DNA of 64,000 nt from Closterium sp. NIES-65 (lineage: Eukaryota; Streptophyta; Zygnematophyceae; Desmidiales; Closteriaceae), in contig CANXME010001443.1 of NCBI GenBank assembly GCA_948144175.1, forward strand, positions 824,394 through 888,393. Direction: 5' to 3'. Position 1 is the first letter of the stretch. Every line of letters begins with the position of its first letter. Under the pieces are notes generated by a model, which was given only the letters and a program-made list of their open reading frames with translations, did not search any database and had not been told where the DNA came from. The position numbers were made by a program, and so were the translations under genes. Below, piece by piece: positions 22,201-31,171 of the stretch.

Positions 22201-25200
22201 TCGAGGATACCATCAAGACATGCGTTACCCCAGGTCCTGGGGCCGATAATTGAGTAGTTAGCTCAAGGGATCCAGAGAGGTGCTTGGTTTCCAGAAATCC
22301 ACAGAGGGGCGTTACCCGGCCGCCAAGGCATTACCTGGCGGTCATAAACCCAGGGAGGGGCGTTACCTGGCGGCCGCGCGGGGTGGGGTTGGTGGAGACG
22401 ATGGCGCGCTTGTTGAAGATCTCCCTCACGTGCTCGCGCACCTTGGGCTCTATGCTTATCTCCACCTCCGCCTGCCATTGGCACACACGCAACAAGGGAG
22501 GCACACACGCAACAAGGGAGGCACACACACACAGCATTCGGGTCACTGTATAACATCATCACACCATCCCCCTCACGTGCTCCCGCACCTTGGGCTCCAT
22601 GCTTATCTCCACCTCCGCCTGCCATGCGCACGCAAACATTGGAGTCACTTTTGAGCATCATCTCACCATCTCCCTCAGGTGCTCGAGCACCCTGGCCTGG
22701 CCTGGCCTGGCTGGCTCGATGCTTATCTCCACCTCCGCACACTCCCACTGTCCCACATCGTGTCAGCCAAGCACGGATGTACAAGCTGTGTGACACACAT
22801 CACAGATTCACAGCCACACAAGGGGTGACCACAAACCACAGCGTAGAATGTAAAGCAAAACACCCTCCATTCCACCTTCCACACTGCAGGATCAACGATG
22901 GCTGAACATGCACTCCGCCGTCGTGTACCACAAGGGCAACAGGATGCATGCGGCCTGGCAGCAATATACAGCATGCGGCCTGGCAGCAATATACAGCATG
23001 CAAGAGCGTGAGGATACCCTTTGCTTCCTGCGCTTCAAATCCTGCAACCTTTTGCAAAGTGTACGAGGCAAGGTCACCAGAAGACCAGCCAACCCGCACG
23101 CACCATGTGGCGGGCGCCTCTGAGCACGAGAGCAGGCGAGGGGAATTCAGCACAGATGTACTCCGTTGCCACCTCCTCCGGTGATAGCGCCGTGTCCTCC
23201 ACCTCGTGTTGCTGCCATTACACATGCACACACACACGCATATACAGCCACATAGACACGCACACATGCACACGACGGGTATTGGATGTGGAGTGGTGAG
23301 AGAAGGAGGTGGGGAGGCGGGTTGAAGAAACCTGACTGTGCCGGCCCATGAGGCCGTCAGGAGGCGGCAATCTGAGGAGAGGATCCCAATACCCCTCACA
23401 CCTCTCACACCCCACCCATCCCACCATCCTCCCACGCACCTTGTACATGGAGATGAGATTCTCGCCCAGTTGGAACGCCGACAGCCCAATGCGCTTCACC
23501 ACACCCTTCAACCCAGCCCGCCGGCACACCGAGTACATGGACCGCTTCCGAGGCCGCCTCTGCTGCACCCCTGCCCCTCCCCGCCCGCCCTCCTCCGCCA
23601 CAGCCTCCTCCGGCGGAAACTGCAGGTTGAACTTGGCGTCCACGTCCTCTACGGCGGGCTCCGAGAGCGCACAGTCGAGCGCGTGGAGCACCCCTTGCAT
23701 GGCGAGCTGCCGCTCTGCTTCTTCATCCTCGTCCACTCGCGGCCGCTCGTAGGCGGATCGCAGTGAGCGCTTGCGGCGCTGCAGGAGCAGCCAGCGGCGA
23801 TCCCACTGCTGGATGGCCCACAGAGCCTGGTTGGGAAGAATGTAAACGGAGAGTGGGCGCAGGGAGGGGATAGCGAGGGAGGGTAAGAAATGGGGGTGTT
23901 TACGCATGCAGCCCCAGCCCACGGCTATCCCATTGCTGGATGATTTACAGGGCCTGCGTTGGAGGAGGGAGAAAGGGGGGTGGTGGTGGAGGGGTCGGTT
24001 GTGTGGGGAGAAAAAGGGAGGGGCCAATGGGGAAGAAGGAAGGAAGGAAGGAAGGAAGGAAGGAAGGAAGGAAGGAAGGAAGGAAGGAAGGAAGGAAGGA
24101 AGGAAGGAAGGAAGGAAGGAAGGAAGGAAGGAAGGAGGGAGGAGGCTGATAGGGAGGGTGGAATGGGGGGTTTGTGGATGCGAAGGAATAGAGAGGTAGG
24201 GAGGGAGATCGAGCGAGCATGCAAAGGGAGGAGTCCTGAAGAAGTGCAATGCAGGTGGGCGGCCTGCTACTCCAGTCCAGATCATATGCAGGTGGGCCTG
24301 CTACTCCAGATCACATGTTACAGAACAGACTAACATGCAGATATCCTGCAAGTGCAATCCAGGGGTCAGGTCAGTACCTGGAAGGGCTGCAGCTGCGGCT
24401 CCCCGTCAAGCTTGTCTTGCTCCACGAGGGGGGGGGCAGTGCAGTGCAGTGCAGGTGGGGCTGCATGCCCAGGTTATAGATGTCAAAACTACCTAAATAC
24501 CCGGCAAATCCAAGGGACCACACCTGGAAGGGCTGCAGCTGCGGCTCCCCGTCGAGCTTGTCTTGCTCCACGAGAGCCGGGCAGATGGCCTTCTTGTGTA
24601 TCGCTATGTACGGCACCTGGTGGGAGGGGAGGGGAGGGGGCATGAGAGGAAGGATGTGGCACATGAGATTTCAAGTCGACTCAGCAAGTCTCCACGAGAG
24701 CCGGGCACATGGCCTTCTTGTGCATCGCTATTTACGGCACCTGGTGGGAGGGAGGCATAGGGAGGGTGGGAGTATGGGAGGAGGGCCAGAAAGGGAGGGG
24801 AGGGCCAGGAGGGAGGGGCATGAGGGGAGAGCCAAGGATCCATGGGTGCACTAAAAGCGAGTACAGATGGGATGCGAAGAAGGGGGAAGCAAAGGAGTGG
24901 AGGAGCGGATTGGGGAAACGGGAAACCAGGATGGACAACAACAGTACAGACTGATGCGTCGAATGAGTCGCATCACTTGAGCCGATGCAATGCAGCCTCA
25001 CGAAGTCCGTCACATCCGGACCAGAGCCACTCAGCACAGTGACACTGCACCTCGCATTCGCCCACCCTGCCCCCTCCCCACACAGCACCTCGCACCCATC
25101 CACTCTCTTCCCTCCCCTCTCCTCCCCCCTCCACCGCACCTCCACTTTTGCATCGTGCAGCTCTTCAAGCACAGCCGCGATCTGCTCGATGGCACCGTCC

Positions 25201-28200
25201 CGCGCCGCCACGGCCTCTCTCCGGCATTTCTCCACGTCCTCCCGTGCGCACGTGGCGGCGCGCCTCTCAGCGTCAGCGACGTACGAGAACTCCCCCCGCC
25301 GCAGGTGGTCGGGGGCTAAGGAGCCAAACACGCGCTCGTAGATCCACTCGGCCTCGGGTAGATGGTCCTCGTTCTCAGGGATTACACCCACCACCTCCTC
25401 CAACAGCTGGGGCAGGTGAAGTGGACAAGGGGAGTTGGAGAAGGAGGGGGAGCGGGGAGAGGGGGAAGGGGAGAGAGGGGGAGGGAGGGGGAGTGTGGGG
25501 GAGCGGGAGACGGGGGGGGAAGGAAGCAGAAGGGGGGAGGGAGGAGAAGGGGAGGTGCAGCAATGAGAGAGGGGAACTGATGGGTGCGTGGCAGGTGGCC
25601 GGGGTAGATGGTCCCCAGACGGGCCAGGGCGCCAGACGGGTAGATCCACTCGGCCTCGGGTAGATGGTCCTCGCTCTCTGGGATCAGCTTCGGGGTAGGT
25701 GAGGTGGGCAGGGGGAGTTAAGGGGTGGGGGAGGGGGAGATGCGGTGATGAGCGAGCGAGCACAACGGATGCTGTGCAAGAGGGGGGAGTGCAGTGCAAG
25801 TGGAGTGGAGGGGGGTGGGGGAGGAGAAAAGGGGGGGTGCGGCGGGGGGGTGGAGGAGCCCCTGCCATGCCCGACACCAGAGGAAGAGGAAGAGGAGGAA
25901 GAGGAGCCCATGCCATGCCCTGCCATGCCCTGCCATGCCCTGCCATGCCCGATACCAGCTCTCAATTCTCCACAGAGGAAGAGAACTACATGCCGTGCAA
26001 GAGGCGCGACTACGTTTGCCAAAAGGAAAGCCGGAAGGGGGGGAGAGGCAGGGTGGGGGGGAAAGGGGAAGGGGGAGAGGGAGTCAAGGGTAAGAGCCCA
26101 GGCCCCAGCCCCCATAACTCAATCTCAACTCTCACGTCCCCCCACCCACCTGCAGCCTCTCAGGAACGTCTCTGGCTCGAATGGGTTCATCCCGCCCGCT
26201 CAGTCATATACTTGGCCTCCAACAAGCTCGGCTCATACTGCCTTGCTTCAACAGCACCATCACTCACCCTCACTTCCAAGCACCCACCTGCAGCCTCTCA
26301 GGAACGTCCCTCGCCCACCCACCTGCAGCCTCTCGGGCACATCTCGGGCTTGAATGGCCTCATCCCGATCCGTCATATACTTGGCCTCCAGCAGGCTCGG
26401 CTCATACTGCTCGACACCACCCTCACTCCCTCACTCACCTTCACTCCTCACCACCCACCTGCAGCCTCTCAGGAACATCTCGGGCTCGAATGGCCTCATC
26501 CCGCTCCGTCATGTATTTAGCTTCCAGCAGGCTCGGCTCATACTGCTTCGACAGCGCCGACGCCCCGCCCGCGCCCTCCCGCCCATACTCCTCCCCACCC
26601 TCCGCCCCCATCCCATCCTCATAATAGTACCCCCCCGCGCCCCCCTCCCCTCCCTCCCTCCTCTGCCTCTCCAGCTCCACGCGCCGCCGCTCCAGCAGAT
26701 CCGCCACGTCACCGAAAATATCCTGCGCCTCGAGAAGCGCCTCAGAGGTGACACCTGGCATGCGCGTGCCCTTTTTCTTCTTCTTGCGGCGGCGCCGGCC
26801 GTGCTCGTCCGTGTCGTCTACACCCCCTTCCACGATGAAGTCTGCCATCTCGTCCTCTTCCTCCTCGTCCTCCTCCCCGTCCTCCTCCTCCAACTCCTCC
26901 TCCTCGCCCCTGCCTTCCCTCTCCTGGAAATCTTCAGGCACGTCTGGGGAGACAAGGAGAACAGGAGGAAATGGAGGAGCGACCGAGGGGTGGAGCGAGA
27001 GAAAAGAGATGGGATGGGGGGTGGGGGGGGGGGGGGGGGAGAAGGGGGAGGAGGTGGGAAGGATAGTGGGGAGGAGGAAGAAGAGGCAAAGATGAGGAGT
27101 GAACAGGAATTTATAGTGGGAAACAGCAGCGTGGAGATTTTTTTTTTTTTTTTTTTTTTTTTGAGGCGCCTCAACAGGGGGAAGAGGCAAAAATGAGGAG
27201 TGCACGGTATTCATAGTGAAAAAACAGCAGGAAGGGGAGGGATTGTAGGGAGCCAAAAGACAGGGATGGGGACGTGAGGAGTCAAGAGAGCTAACGCTCT
27301 TCAAACTGTGACGGCACTTGCTACTCAAAACACATGCTGCTTACCCCCCTCACCCCCCAACCCTTCACAACCTCATCCCAGAACAAAGAGTCACTCTCAT
27401 CCCAGAAACCTCTCACCCTGATTGTCCATATCCCTCTCAGCCTGATTGCCCATATCCCTCTCACCCTCATTGTCCATATCCCTCTCACCCTCATTGTCCA
27501 TATCCCTCTCACCCTCATTGTCCATATCCCTCTCACCCTCGTCCCCAAAAATCTCCCTCTCCACGCATTGCTGGGGGCGCATACCGCCCTCCTCGTCCTC
27601 CTCATCGTCCATCAGCAACCCCTCATTCACATCATATGCAAGACACATACCTACCCACCCCCATCCCTGGACGTTCCCCTCACTCACCCTCATCGCCAAA
27701 GATCTCCCTTTCCACGCGCTGCTGCGCGCGCATGCCGCCCTCCTCGTCCTCCTCATCGTCCATCAGCAACCCGTCCTCGTCCCCCCCCATGTGCCTCGCC
27801 TTTTTCAGCCGCCGAAACTTCTTATCCTTCTGCCAAAGCGCACACCACATAACATAACATACCAGCCACGTAAGGCAAACACAGGCCAAGACAAGGCACA
27901 GGGCAGTCACACGCCAAAGGACATGGGGACGGATAAAAGACCAAATGAGCAAGGGAAAGCAGCCCCCCTCCTCCTCGCACCCCCTCCCCTTCCCATGTGT
28001 CGCGAGGCCGTGCGTGCCTTCATCATCAGCCTCCACACCTTCTTGCCCTTCCGCCCCCATGGGAAGGGAAAGCAGAACTTGTTGCCCGATCACGACAGTC
28101 ACAGATCAAAGGCATGTGTGTGCTGTGCAGTGTGCATGCATGGGGAGGAGACAAGCCAGATAAGCGGGGAAAAAACAGCACTGTTCCTGACGTGACGTGA

Positions 28201-29691
28201 CACCCATGAGCTCCGCCGTCATCTGAAGCAGCTGTTGACATTACACACATACACGGCCACACACACACACTAATGACGCGAGGCGAGGCTCAGATTGTCA
28301 CTGCAGCTACCCTATAAGATGCCGTTTCACAGCAGGACAAACAACATATGGCCGCGGTTTCTTAAGCTTGCCCCAATGGACGCACCTTGGCGGGGCGATG
28401 AAAGCCCCCCACACCGCTCTCCTGCAGCAGCGCATAGTCGTCCTCATCCAACTCGTCCTCCTCCTCCTCCCTGCGACACAGCACACGCATGGGGATTGGG
28501 TGATGCCGAATGGGAGGGAGGTTGAGCTTTGAGGCGCCTCAAAGCACACCGCTCTCCTGCAGCAGCGCATAGTGGTCCTCGTCCAACTCGTCCTCCTCCT
28601 CCTCCCTGCTCGCCGGGCCATGGAACATGGGGGTATTGGGGGATGGCGGATGGGGAGCGGGCATGGGGATAGGGGGAGGGGGCAAGGGGCATGGGATGGG
28701 AGGGGAGAGAGGCCAGGCCAGAGTGGGCGGACGTGGCAAGGAGACCAGCAGCACCACACTCAACCGCAGAGCACCTTGTGCTGGCACCCCTTGTATTGTA
28801 TCCCCCTCCTCACCTTTTCCGGCGCTTCTTCTTCTTCTTCTCCCTGCGCTCCTCGTCACTCCCCGGCCCCTCCTCGCCCCCCCCTTCCTCCTCCTCGCCT
28901 TCACCGCCCTCCTCCTCCTCCTCATCACCGTCCACCATCCATCCATCCTTCTCATACTCGTCCTGCCCCTCTTCTGCTCCCCTCACCCGAAAACAAGACG
29001 CAGACACACGCACGGCGATTACGAAAGAGTCACAACGAGCGATAAGAAAAGAAGGACTCGCGCACACGCGATCAGAGGGACTGGCAGGGCAGCAGGCAAC
29101 ATGGCTGCCAGTCGGCGCGATCAGAGGGAATGGCAGGCAACATGGCTGCCAGTCGGCGCGATCAGAGGGAATGGCAGGCAACATGGCTGCCAATCCGCGC
29201 AGCCGACGCACCACCCCGCTGATAGCCAATCACGCTGGGCCTCCTCACCACCCCTATGTTGCCGTGCTTTAAATTCGCCCAATCGAATACAAGTCACTAC
29301 TCTAGATAGCCCAACCAAATATTAATATCTTTTGGCCTACCTCCCTCCTCCCCTCTTTTATCATTCCTCTCTCCCTCCTTCCCTTCCCTCGCCCCATGTC
29401 CGCGCCCTAACTTCCTCCTCTCGCCATCCTCCCGATTCTCGACCAACCTTCCTCCGCGCGCGTCACCTACTTTCGCGCTCTACCCTCCTCTGCGCGCCAA
29501 CCTTCCTCCGCGCGCCTACCCTCCTCTGCGCAACTACCTTCCTCCGCGCGCCTACCTTCCTTCGCCCGCCTACCTTCCTCCGCGCAACCCTACCTTCCTC
29601 TTCATCGTCGTCCTCCCCGTTCACATCGTCGCCCTCCTCTTCCTCCTCCTCCTCCTCGCGCTCCACCTCATCTGCCGGGGCCCCATCGAGA
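4208..29691 (-). CDS. SPT6: Transcription elongation factor SPT6 (21 exons placed)
   Basis: SPT6 is a nuclear histone chaperone and elongation factor that travels with RNA polymerase II. Exons placed: ~29691-29594, 28973-28814, 28470-28386, 27829-27688, 26943-26459, 25406-25140, 24616-24524, 23826-23440, 23211-23104, 22471-22367, 13168-13001, 11735-11033, 10345-10283, 9708-9630, 8931-8750, 8520-8416, 8060-7989, 7211-6618, 6179-5961, 5527-5318 and 4969-4208, about 1,695 residues. Order: acidic N-terminus with Lys-rich clusters, the EDEMADFIV region, a YqgF-like part (VMACCWGPG) in exon 12, helix-hairpin-helix (GLGPRKA) in exon 16, S1 domain in exon 18, tandem SH2 (VIRPSSRGPTHL; HPGAFMLTYIRS) in exons 20-21, and a Gly-rich tail with about six WG/GW motifs. 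Phases agree throughout except inside exon 12, where a C-run stretch (11165-11240) shifts the frame by one base. The start codon is unresolved. The exon 14 donor is GC. Element A lies in the intron between 22367 and 13168. Confidence 0.95.
5022..5120 (-). repeat. Copy of the 5' edge of SPT6 exon 21
   Basis: The stretch repeats about 4875-4980 (acceptor plus MARYIEPLAARMRDMA and the start of the next segment) with small deletions. It sits in the upstream intron next to the real acceptor at 4970. Confidence 0.85.
5605..5702 (-). repeat. Copy of the 5' edge of SPT6 exon 20
   Basis: This repeats about 5445-5535: the acceptor and the part coding for VLADKDVGSVVIRPSSRGPTH. The copy reads VLADSVLLGSVVIRPGSCGP on the gene strand, so it is still partly open. 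A further short fragment lies near 5775-5790. Confidence 0.85.
5922..5935. repeat. Palindrome TTGAGTCGACTCAA
   Basis: A perfect 14-bp palindrome in the intron downstream of SPT6 exon 19. It belongs to a set of similar palindromes at duplication junctions in this gene. No matching duplication was recognised around this one. Confidence 0.7.
6455..6553 (-). repeat. Copy of the 3' edge and donor region of SPT6 exon 18
   Basis: The copy matches about 6612-6715, the end of exon 18 (ELRDVVSEGQPLTCRIKEVK), with a few substitutions. It lies downstream in the intron. Confidence 0.85.
7255..7806 (-). repeat. Four copies of the 5' edge of SPT6 exon 18
   Basis: The source is about 7060-7215 (acceptor then VVFINAAAFIRVRGQDDMLD). 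Copies lie near 7255-7388, 7466-7528, 7563-7705 and 7748-7806. The first is the best preserved and still reads VVFINAAALIRVRGQDDMLD behind its own acceptor. The others are shorter and more diverged. The copies run head to tail along the upstream intron. Confidence 0.9.
8591..8642. repeat. 18-bp palindrome between 17-bp direct repeats
   Basis: The palindrome TTTTGAGGCGCCTCAAAA (8609-8626) lies between two exact copies of ACTCAACAGTTGCTTGC (8591-8607 and 8626-8642), in the intron between SPT6 exons 15 and 16. Confidence 0.9.
8983..9052 (-). repeat. First copy of the 5' edge of SPT6 exon 15
   Basis: This repeats about 8870-8940 (acceptor then GIVRRTVGLGRYMQNRLAL). On the gene strand the copy is open and reads GIVRRTVGLGRYMQSRLALA. 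Further copies lie at 9240-9345 and 9400-9432. Confidence 0.9.
9112..9219. repeat. 22-bp array with palindromic core TTTTGAGAATTCTC
   Basis: About five tandem units, each containing CTTTTGAGAATTCTCGAAAT, lie between two copies of the exon 15 edge. The unit resembles the TTTTGAG-NNNN-CTCAAAA palindromes elsewhere in the gene, with EcoRI-like core GAATTC. Confidence 0.9.
9240..9432 (-). repeat. Second and third copies of the SPT6 exon 15 5' edge
   Basis: A longer copy at 9240-9345 still reads GIVRRTVGLELYMQNGLALA on the gene strand, and a short remnant of the acceptor side lies at 9400-9432. Both are diverged from the source at 8870-8940. Confidence 0.85.
9736..9993. repeat. Intronic tandem duplication of about 100 bp with a palindrome at the joint
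   Basis: The stretch at about 9736-9865 recurs at 9899-9993 with small differences. Between them lies a perfect 32-bp palindrome (9866-9897) whose left half is AGGTGACTTTTGAGTC. Confidence 0.9.
10046..10096. repeat. Short TGGGCAG array
   Basis: About seven units of the 7-bp motif TGGGCAG in the SPT6 intron between exons 13 and 14. Confidence 0.8.
10770..10976 (-). repeat. Copy of the 3' edge of SPT6 exon 12 with an internal 22-bp array
   Basis: The stretch repeats about 11033-11140 (DERRLMAFVKEHKPHVVVVG to LKDEIWE). It is split by about five units of 22 bp (10803-10914) derived from the part coding for GGANL. The donor here reads GGGAG followed by GCAAGT, a GC-type donor, while the preferred exon end at 11033 has a GT donor. 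Confidence 0.85.
11790..12222 (-). repeat. Copies of the 5' edge of SPT6 exon 12
   Basis: Parts of the exon start (EFEAAYLSDGVSHFASL; source about 11675-11740) recur near 11790-11855, where the copy reads EAAYLSDGISHVASL, and more weakly near 12155-12222. CAGCAG-rich sequence fills the space between. Confidence 0.8.
12485..12860 (-). repeat. Two copies of the 3' edge of SPT6 exon 11
   Basis: Copies at about 12485-12595 and 12737-12860 match 12990-13120 (end of exon 11). On the gene strand they stay open: the nearer reads DDQWLLIAKAEAQGLVQVEL and continues to the exon end. They are separated by sequence that is also partly repeated (the CCCTAAACCC-like stretches). Confidence 0.9.
13272..13355 (-). 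repeat. Copy of the 5' edge of SPT6 exon 11
   Basis: The stretch repeats about 13100-13180: acceptor followed by VIDTFHRFAGIKRLKDKPVG, one residue different from the real exon over that stretch. The frame is open and the acceptor is kept. Confidence 0.9.
13609..13906 (+). repeat. 5' LTR of copia A
   Basis: 298 bp, TGTTG...CTAACA, nearly identical to 21752-22049. Confidence 0.95.
14080..14890 (+). repeat. 21-bp array in the leader of copia A
   Basis: About 38 units, each close to CCAGATCTGCACTCCGCGCG plus one base. Because 21 is a multiple of three, several frames on both strands stay open across the array; these are not evidence of genes. It lies between the primer site and gag. Confidence 0.9.
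15272..15889. mobile_element. Non-autonomous hAT-type MITE inside copia A
   Basis: The 618-bp element has terminal inverted repeats starting TAAGCATGGGCATTTGACCC and an exact 8-bp target duplication GCATCGCC (15264-15271 and 15890-15897), the length made by hAT transposases. Subterminal regions are dense in GGGTCGGGT and its complement. No transposase frame is present. It is inserted in the leader of copia A and so is younger than that insertion's ancestor copy. Confidence 0.9.
21752..22049 (+). repeat. 3' LTR of copia A
   Basis: 298 bp, preceded by the purine tract TTGGGGGGTTG and followed by the target duplication GAACA. Confidence 0.95.
22296..22376 (-). repeat. Copies of the donor edge of SPT6 exon 10
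   Basis: The motif around the exon 10 end (CGCCAG followed by GTAACGCC on the gene strand) occurs three times within about 80 bp. The exon end used here is 22367. Confidence 0.7.
22570..22740 (-). repeat. Two copies of the 5' edge of SPT6 exon 10
   Basis: Copies near 22570-22630 and 22675-22740 repeat the source at 22420-22480 (AEVEISIEPKVREHVRE). The nearer one keeps the acceptor; the farther has a CCTGGCCTGG slippage run inside it. A half-palindrome CACTTTTGAG lies between them. Confidence 0.85.
24036..24137. repeat. GGAA microsatellite
   Basis: About 25 units of GGAA in the SPT6 intron between exons 7 and 8; pyrimidine-rich on the gene strand. Confidence 0.98.
24370..24430 (-). repeat. 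Copy of the 3' edge of SPT6 exon 7
   Basis: Repeats about 24518-24575, the exon end (LVEQDKLDGEPQLQPFQ) with its donor side. Confidence 0.85.
24685..24755 (-). repeat. Copy of the 5' edge of SPT6 exon 7
   Basis: Repeats about 24560-24630 (acceptor then VPYIAIHKKAICPALVE). Its far edge meets an imperfect palindrome around TCAAGTCGACTCAG (24671-24684). Confidence 0.85.
25605..25690 (-). repeat. Copies of the 5' part of SPT6 exon 6
   Basis: The segment coding for PENEDHLPEAEWIY (source about 25335-25390) recurs twice in diverged form in the upstream intron. Confidence 0.8.
26143..26418 (-). repeat. Three copies of the 3' edge of SPT6 exon 5
   Basis: The exon end (source 26455-26555: EPSLLEAKYMTERDEAIRAR to DVPERLQ then GT) recurs near 26143-26255, 26278-26312 and 26320-26418. 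Each keeps the CTGCAG followed by GTGGGT donor. The middle copy is a short donor-side fragment. Confidence 0.9.
27079..27229. repeat. Intronic duplication of about 48 bp with poly-T and a palindrome at the joint
   Basis: Sequence at 27079-27128 recurs at 27181-27229. Between them lie a run of about 25 T and the palindrome TTGAGGCGCCTCAA (27161-27174). Confidence 0.85.
27415..27545 (-). repeat. 24-bp array grown from the SPT6 exon 4 donor edge
   Basis: Five or so units, each containing GAGGGTGAGAGGGATATGGA on the gene strand. The unit begins with the exon end GAGG and a GTGAGA donor. Confidence 0.85.
27545..27640 (-). repeat. Copy of the 3' half of SPT6 exon 4
   Basis: Repeats about 27690-27780 of the real exon. 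On the gene strand it is open and reads LLMDDEEDEEGGMRPQQCVE where the real exon has ARHMGG upstream and RAQQRVE. It runs directly into the 24-bp donor array. Confidence 0.9.
28526..28620 (-). repeat. Copy of the 5' edge of SPT6 exon 3 ending in a palindrome
   Basis: About 28546-28605 repeats 28410-28470 with its acceptor (EEEEDELDEDHYALLQESGV). The copy is cut exactly at the perfect 20-bp palindrome GCTTTGAGGCGCCTCAAAGC (28526-28545). Confidence 0.9.
29066..29198. repeat. 37-bp unit, three copies
   Basis: Three units containing GCAACATGGCTGCCAGTCGG in the intron between SPT6 exons 1 and 2. Confidence 0.85.
29445..29600 (-). repeat. 18-bp array grown from the SPT6 exon 1 donor edge
   Basis: Eight or so units close to GAGGAAGGTAGGCGCGCG on the gene strand. 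The real exon ends GAGGAAG followed by GTAGGG at 29594, so each unit repeats the exon end and donor. Confidence 0.85.
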
Positions 29692-29699
29692 CGAGACAG

Positions 29700-31165
29700 G
29701 GACAGGCGAGAAATGAGGAAAAAAACGAGGAGAGCGATGAAAGAGAGGCGTGTGAAAGAAACTGAGCGCATAGAGCTGGAGGGGGAGGGGATGGAGGGAG
29801 AGACGAGGGGATGGGGGGAGGAACGAGGGGATGGAGGCCGAGGGGGAGTCGGGGAAAGGCAACCGTCATTCATTCCGGGCCGAGAAAGCATGTCCTCAAC
29901 TACGCCGGTGTTGGGAAACGATAAAATGCCCTATGAGTGTCTGAACGAGGCTAGAAATAGGCTGATTTCAGAGCGGCGAAAGGGATACTTAATTCATTCC
30001 GGGCCGGAAAAGCATTTCGTCTGCTAAGCGGAAATTGGCCGAACTCGACTGCAGCATCTAGACATTCCAGGAACGCCGCGACCGACGTACGGACTCTAAG
30101 CGTGCAACTCCGATATTAAGAACACTCTGAGTGCTTAGAAACATAAGTAATTGACTTAATCCGTGAACATCCGATCCCGAAGCTTGGGAGATTAGGCCTC
30201 ACGTTGAGACTGCGTACCTGGATCGAAGCCCATGATCGGACGGTTGACAGCACACGCAAATCAGGCAGGAGGAAACGTCCGATCCGCTAAAGCTCTCCCT
30301 TAGTCTACCTTCGACTGAGAGCTGGGATAGGAGCTAAGATAGTGTGAATGAGAATGGCAGTGCGAGCATGGACATGGATGGCAGCAACAAGAACGGTGAG
30401 GTGAGGATGTGGTTGCTTGTCGGTACCGTACATATGCGAGTTTGTAACAGTTCGCATACAAGATGCGTCAGGGAATGACCTGCATCGCAAACGGGTGGAA
30501 GGCTTTCCCAAGACTCGCTTGAATGCGGCTCAATAAGGTGCTTTACATTCGACCTTGTACGAATGAGACCTGTCAGGCAGGGTAAAAAATATTGTTGGGA
30601 GTTGGATATCATGCCCACCAACATCCAGAAGCATATCACTGCTAAGCCACTGGGAACCGCCATCTGACTCCATCCCTGTTGATCGTCTGCAACAGACTAG
30701 TTTATTTGGCGTTTGTTTGCAGAACCTTGTGTTTCCTCCATTTGACAAGTAAGCATGTAGCCGTCATTGCAGAAGAAATTCCAGAGTACAATTAGAAAGA
30801 GGTGTTGCAATGCACAGCACCAGGGCCTCAGATTGGTTGTGGGCTAGGCTGAAAAAACAGAGTTGGTACAAAGAATTATGCTGAAAATCAGGCAGATCAG
30901 CCATTTTATGCCATTATACACTAAATTCATGTTTCATTCCAAAAAAGTGCTGGAAATTCAGCCTCGATTATAAAAAAGGACTGAAATCTCAGCCTTTTTT
31001 ACCTAAATCGGCCTTATTTCGCTGACTTCTGAGGCCCTGCACAGCACACAAAGGCTCTACACATGAGCAGACACCATGTGCACCAGCATGCCAGTGTGCT
31101 AATTGAGTCCACCACACCACAGCAATATGGTTTCATAGCAAACCCCCTCAATGATGGCCAATTAT
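29700..31165. other. SPT6 upstream region and spacer
   Basis: No gene is supported here. The first SPT6 exon and promoter must lie in or near the left part. The stretch is less GC-rich than its surroundings. Confidence 0.5.
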
Positions 31166-31171
31166 TGAGGC

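Noticed and set aside
28526-28620. The exon 3 copy as the real exon
   Set aside because: It runs into a stop within the palindrome; the copy at 28386-28470 continues to a donor in the right phase.
30334-30748. Two small frames between SPT6 and the F-box/LRR gene
   Set aside because: No recognisable domain, codon pattern or splice context.
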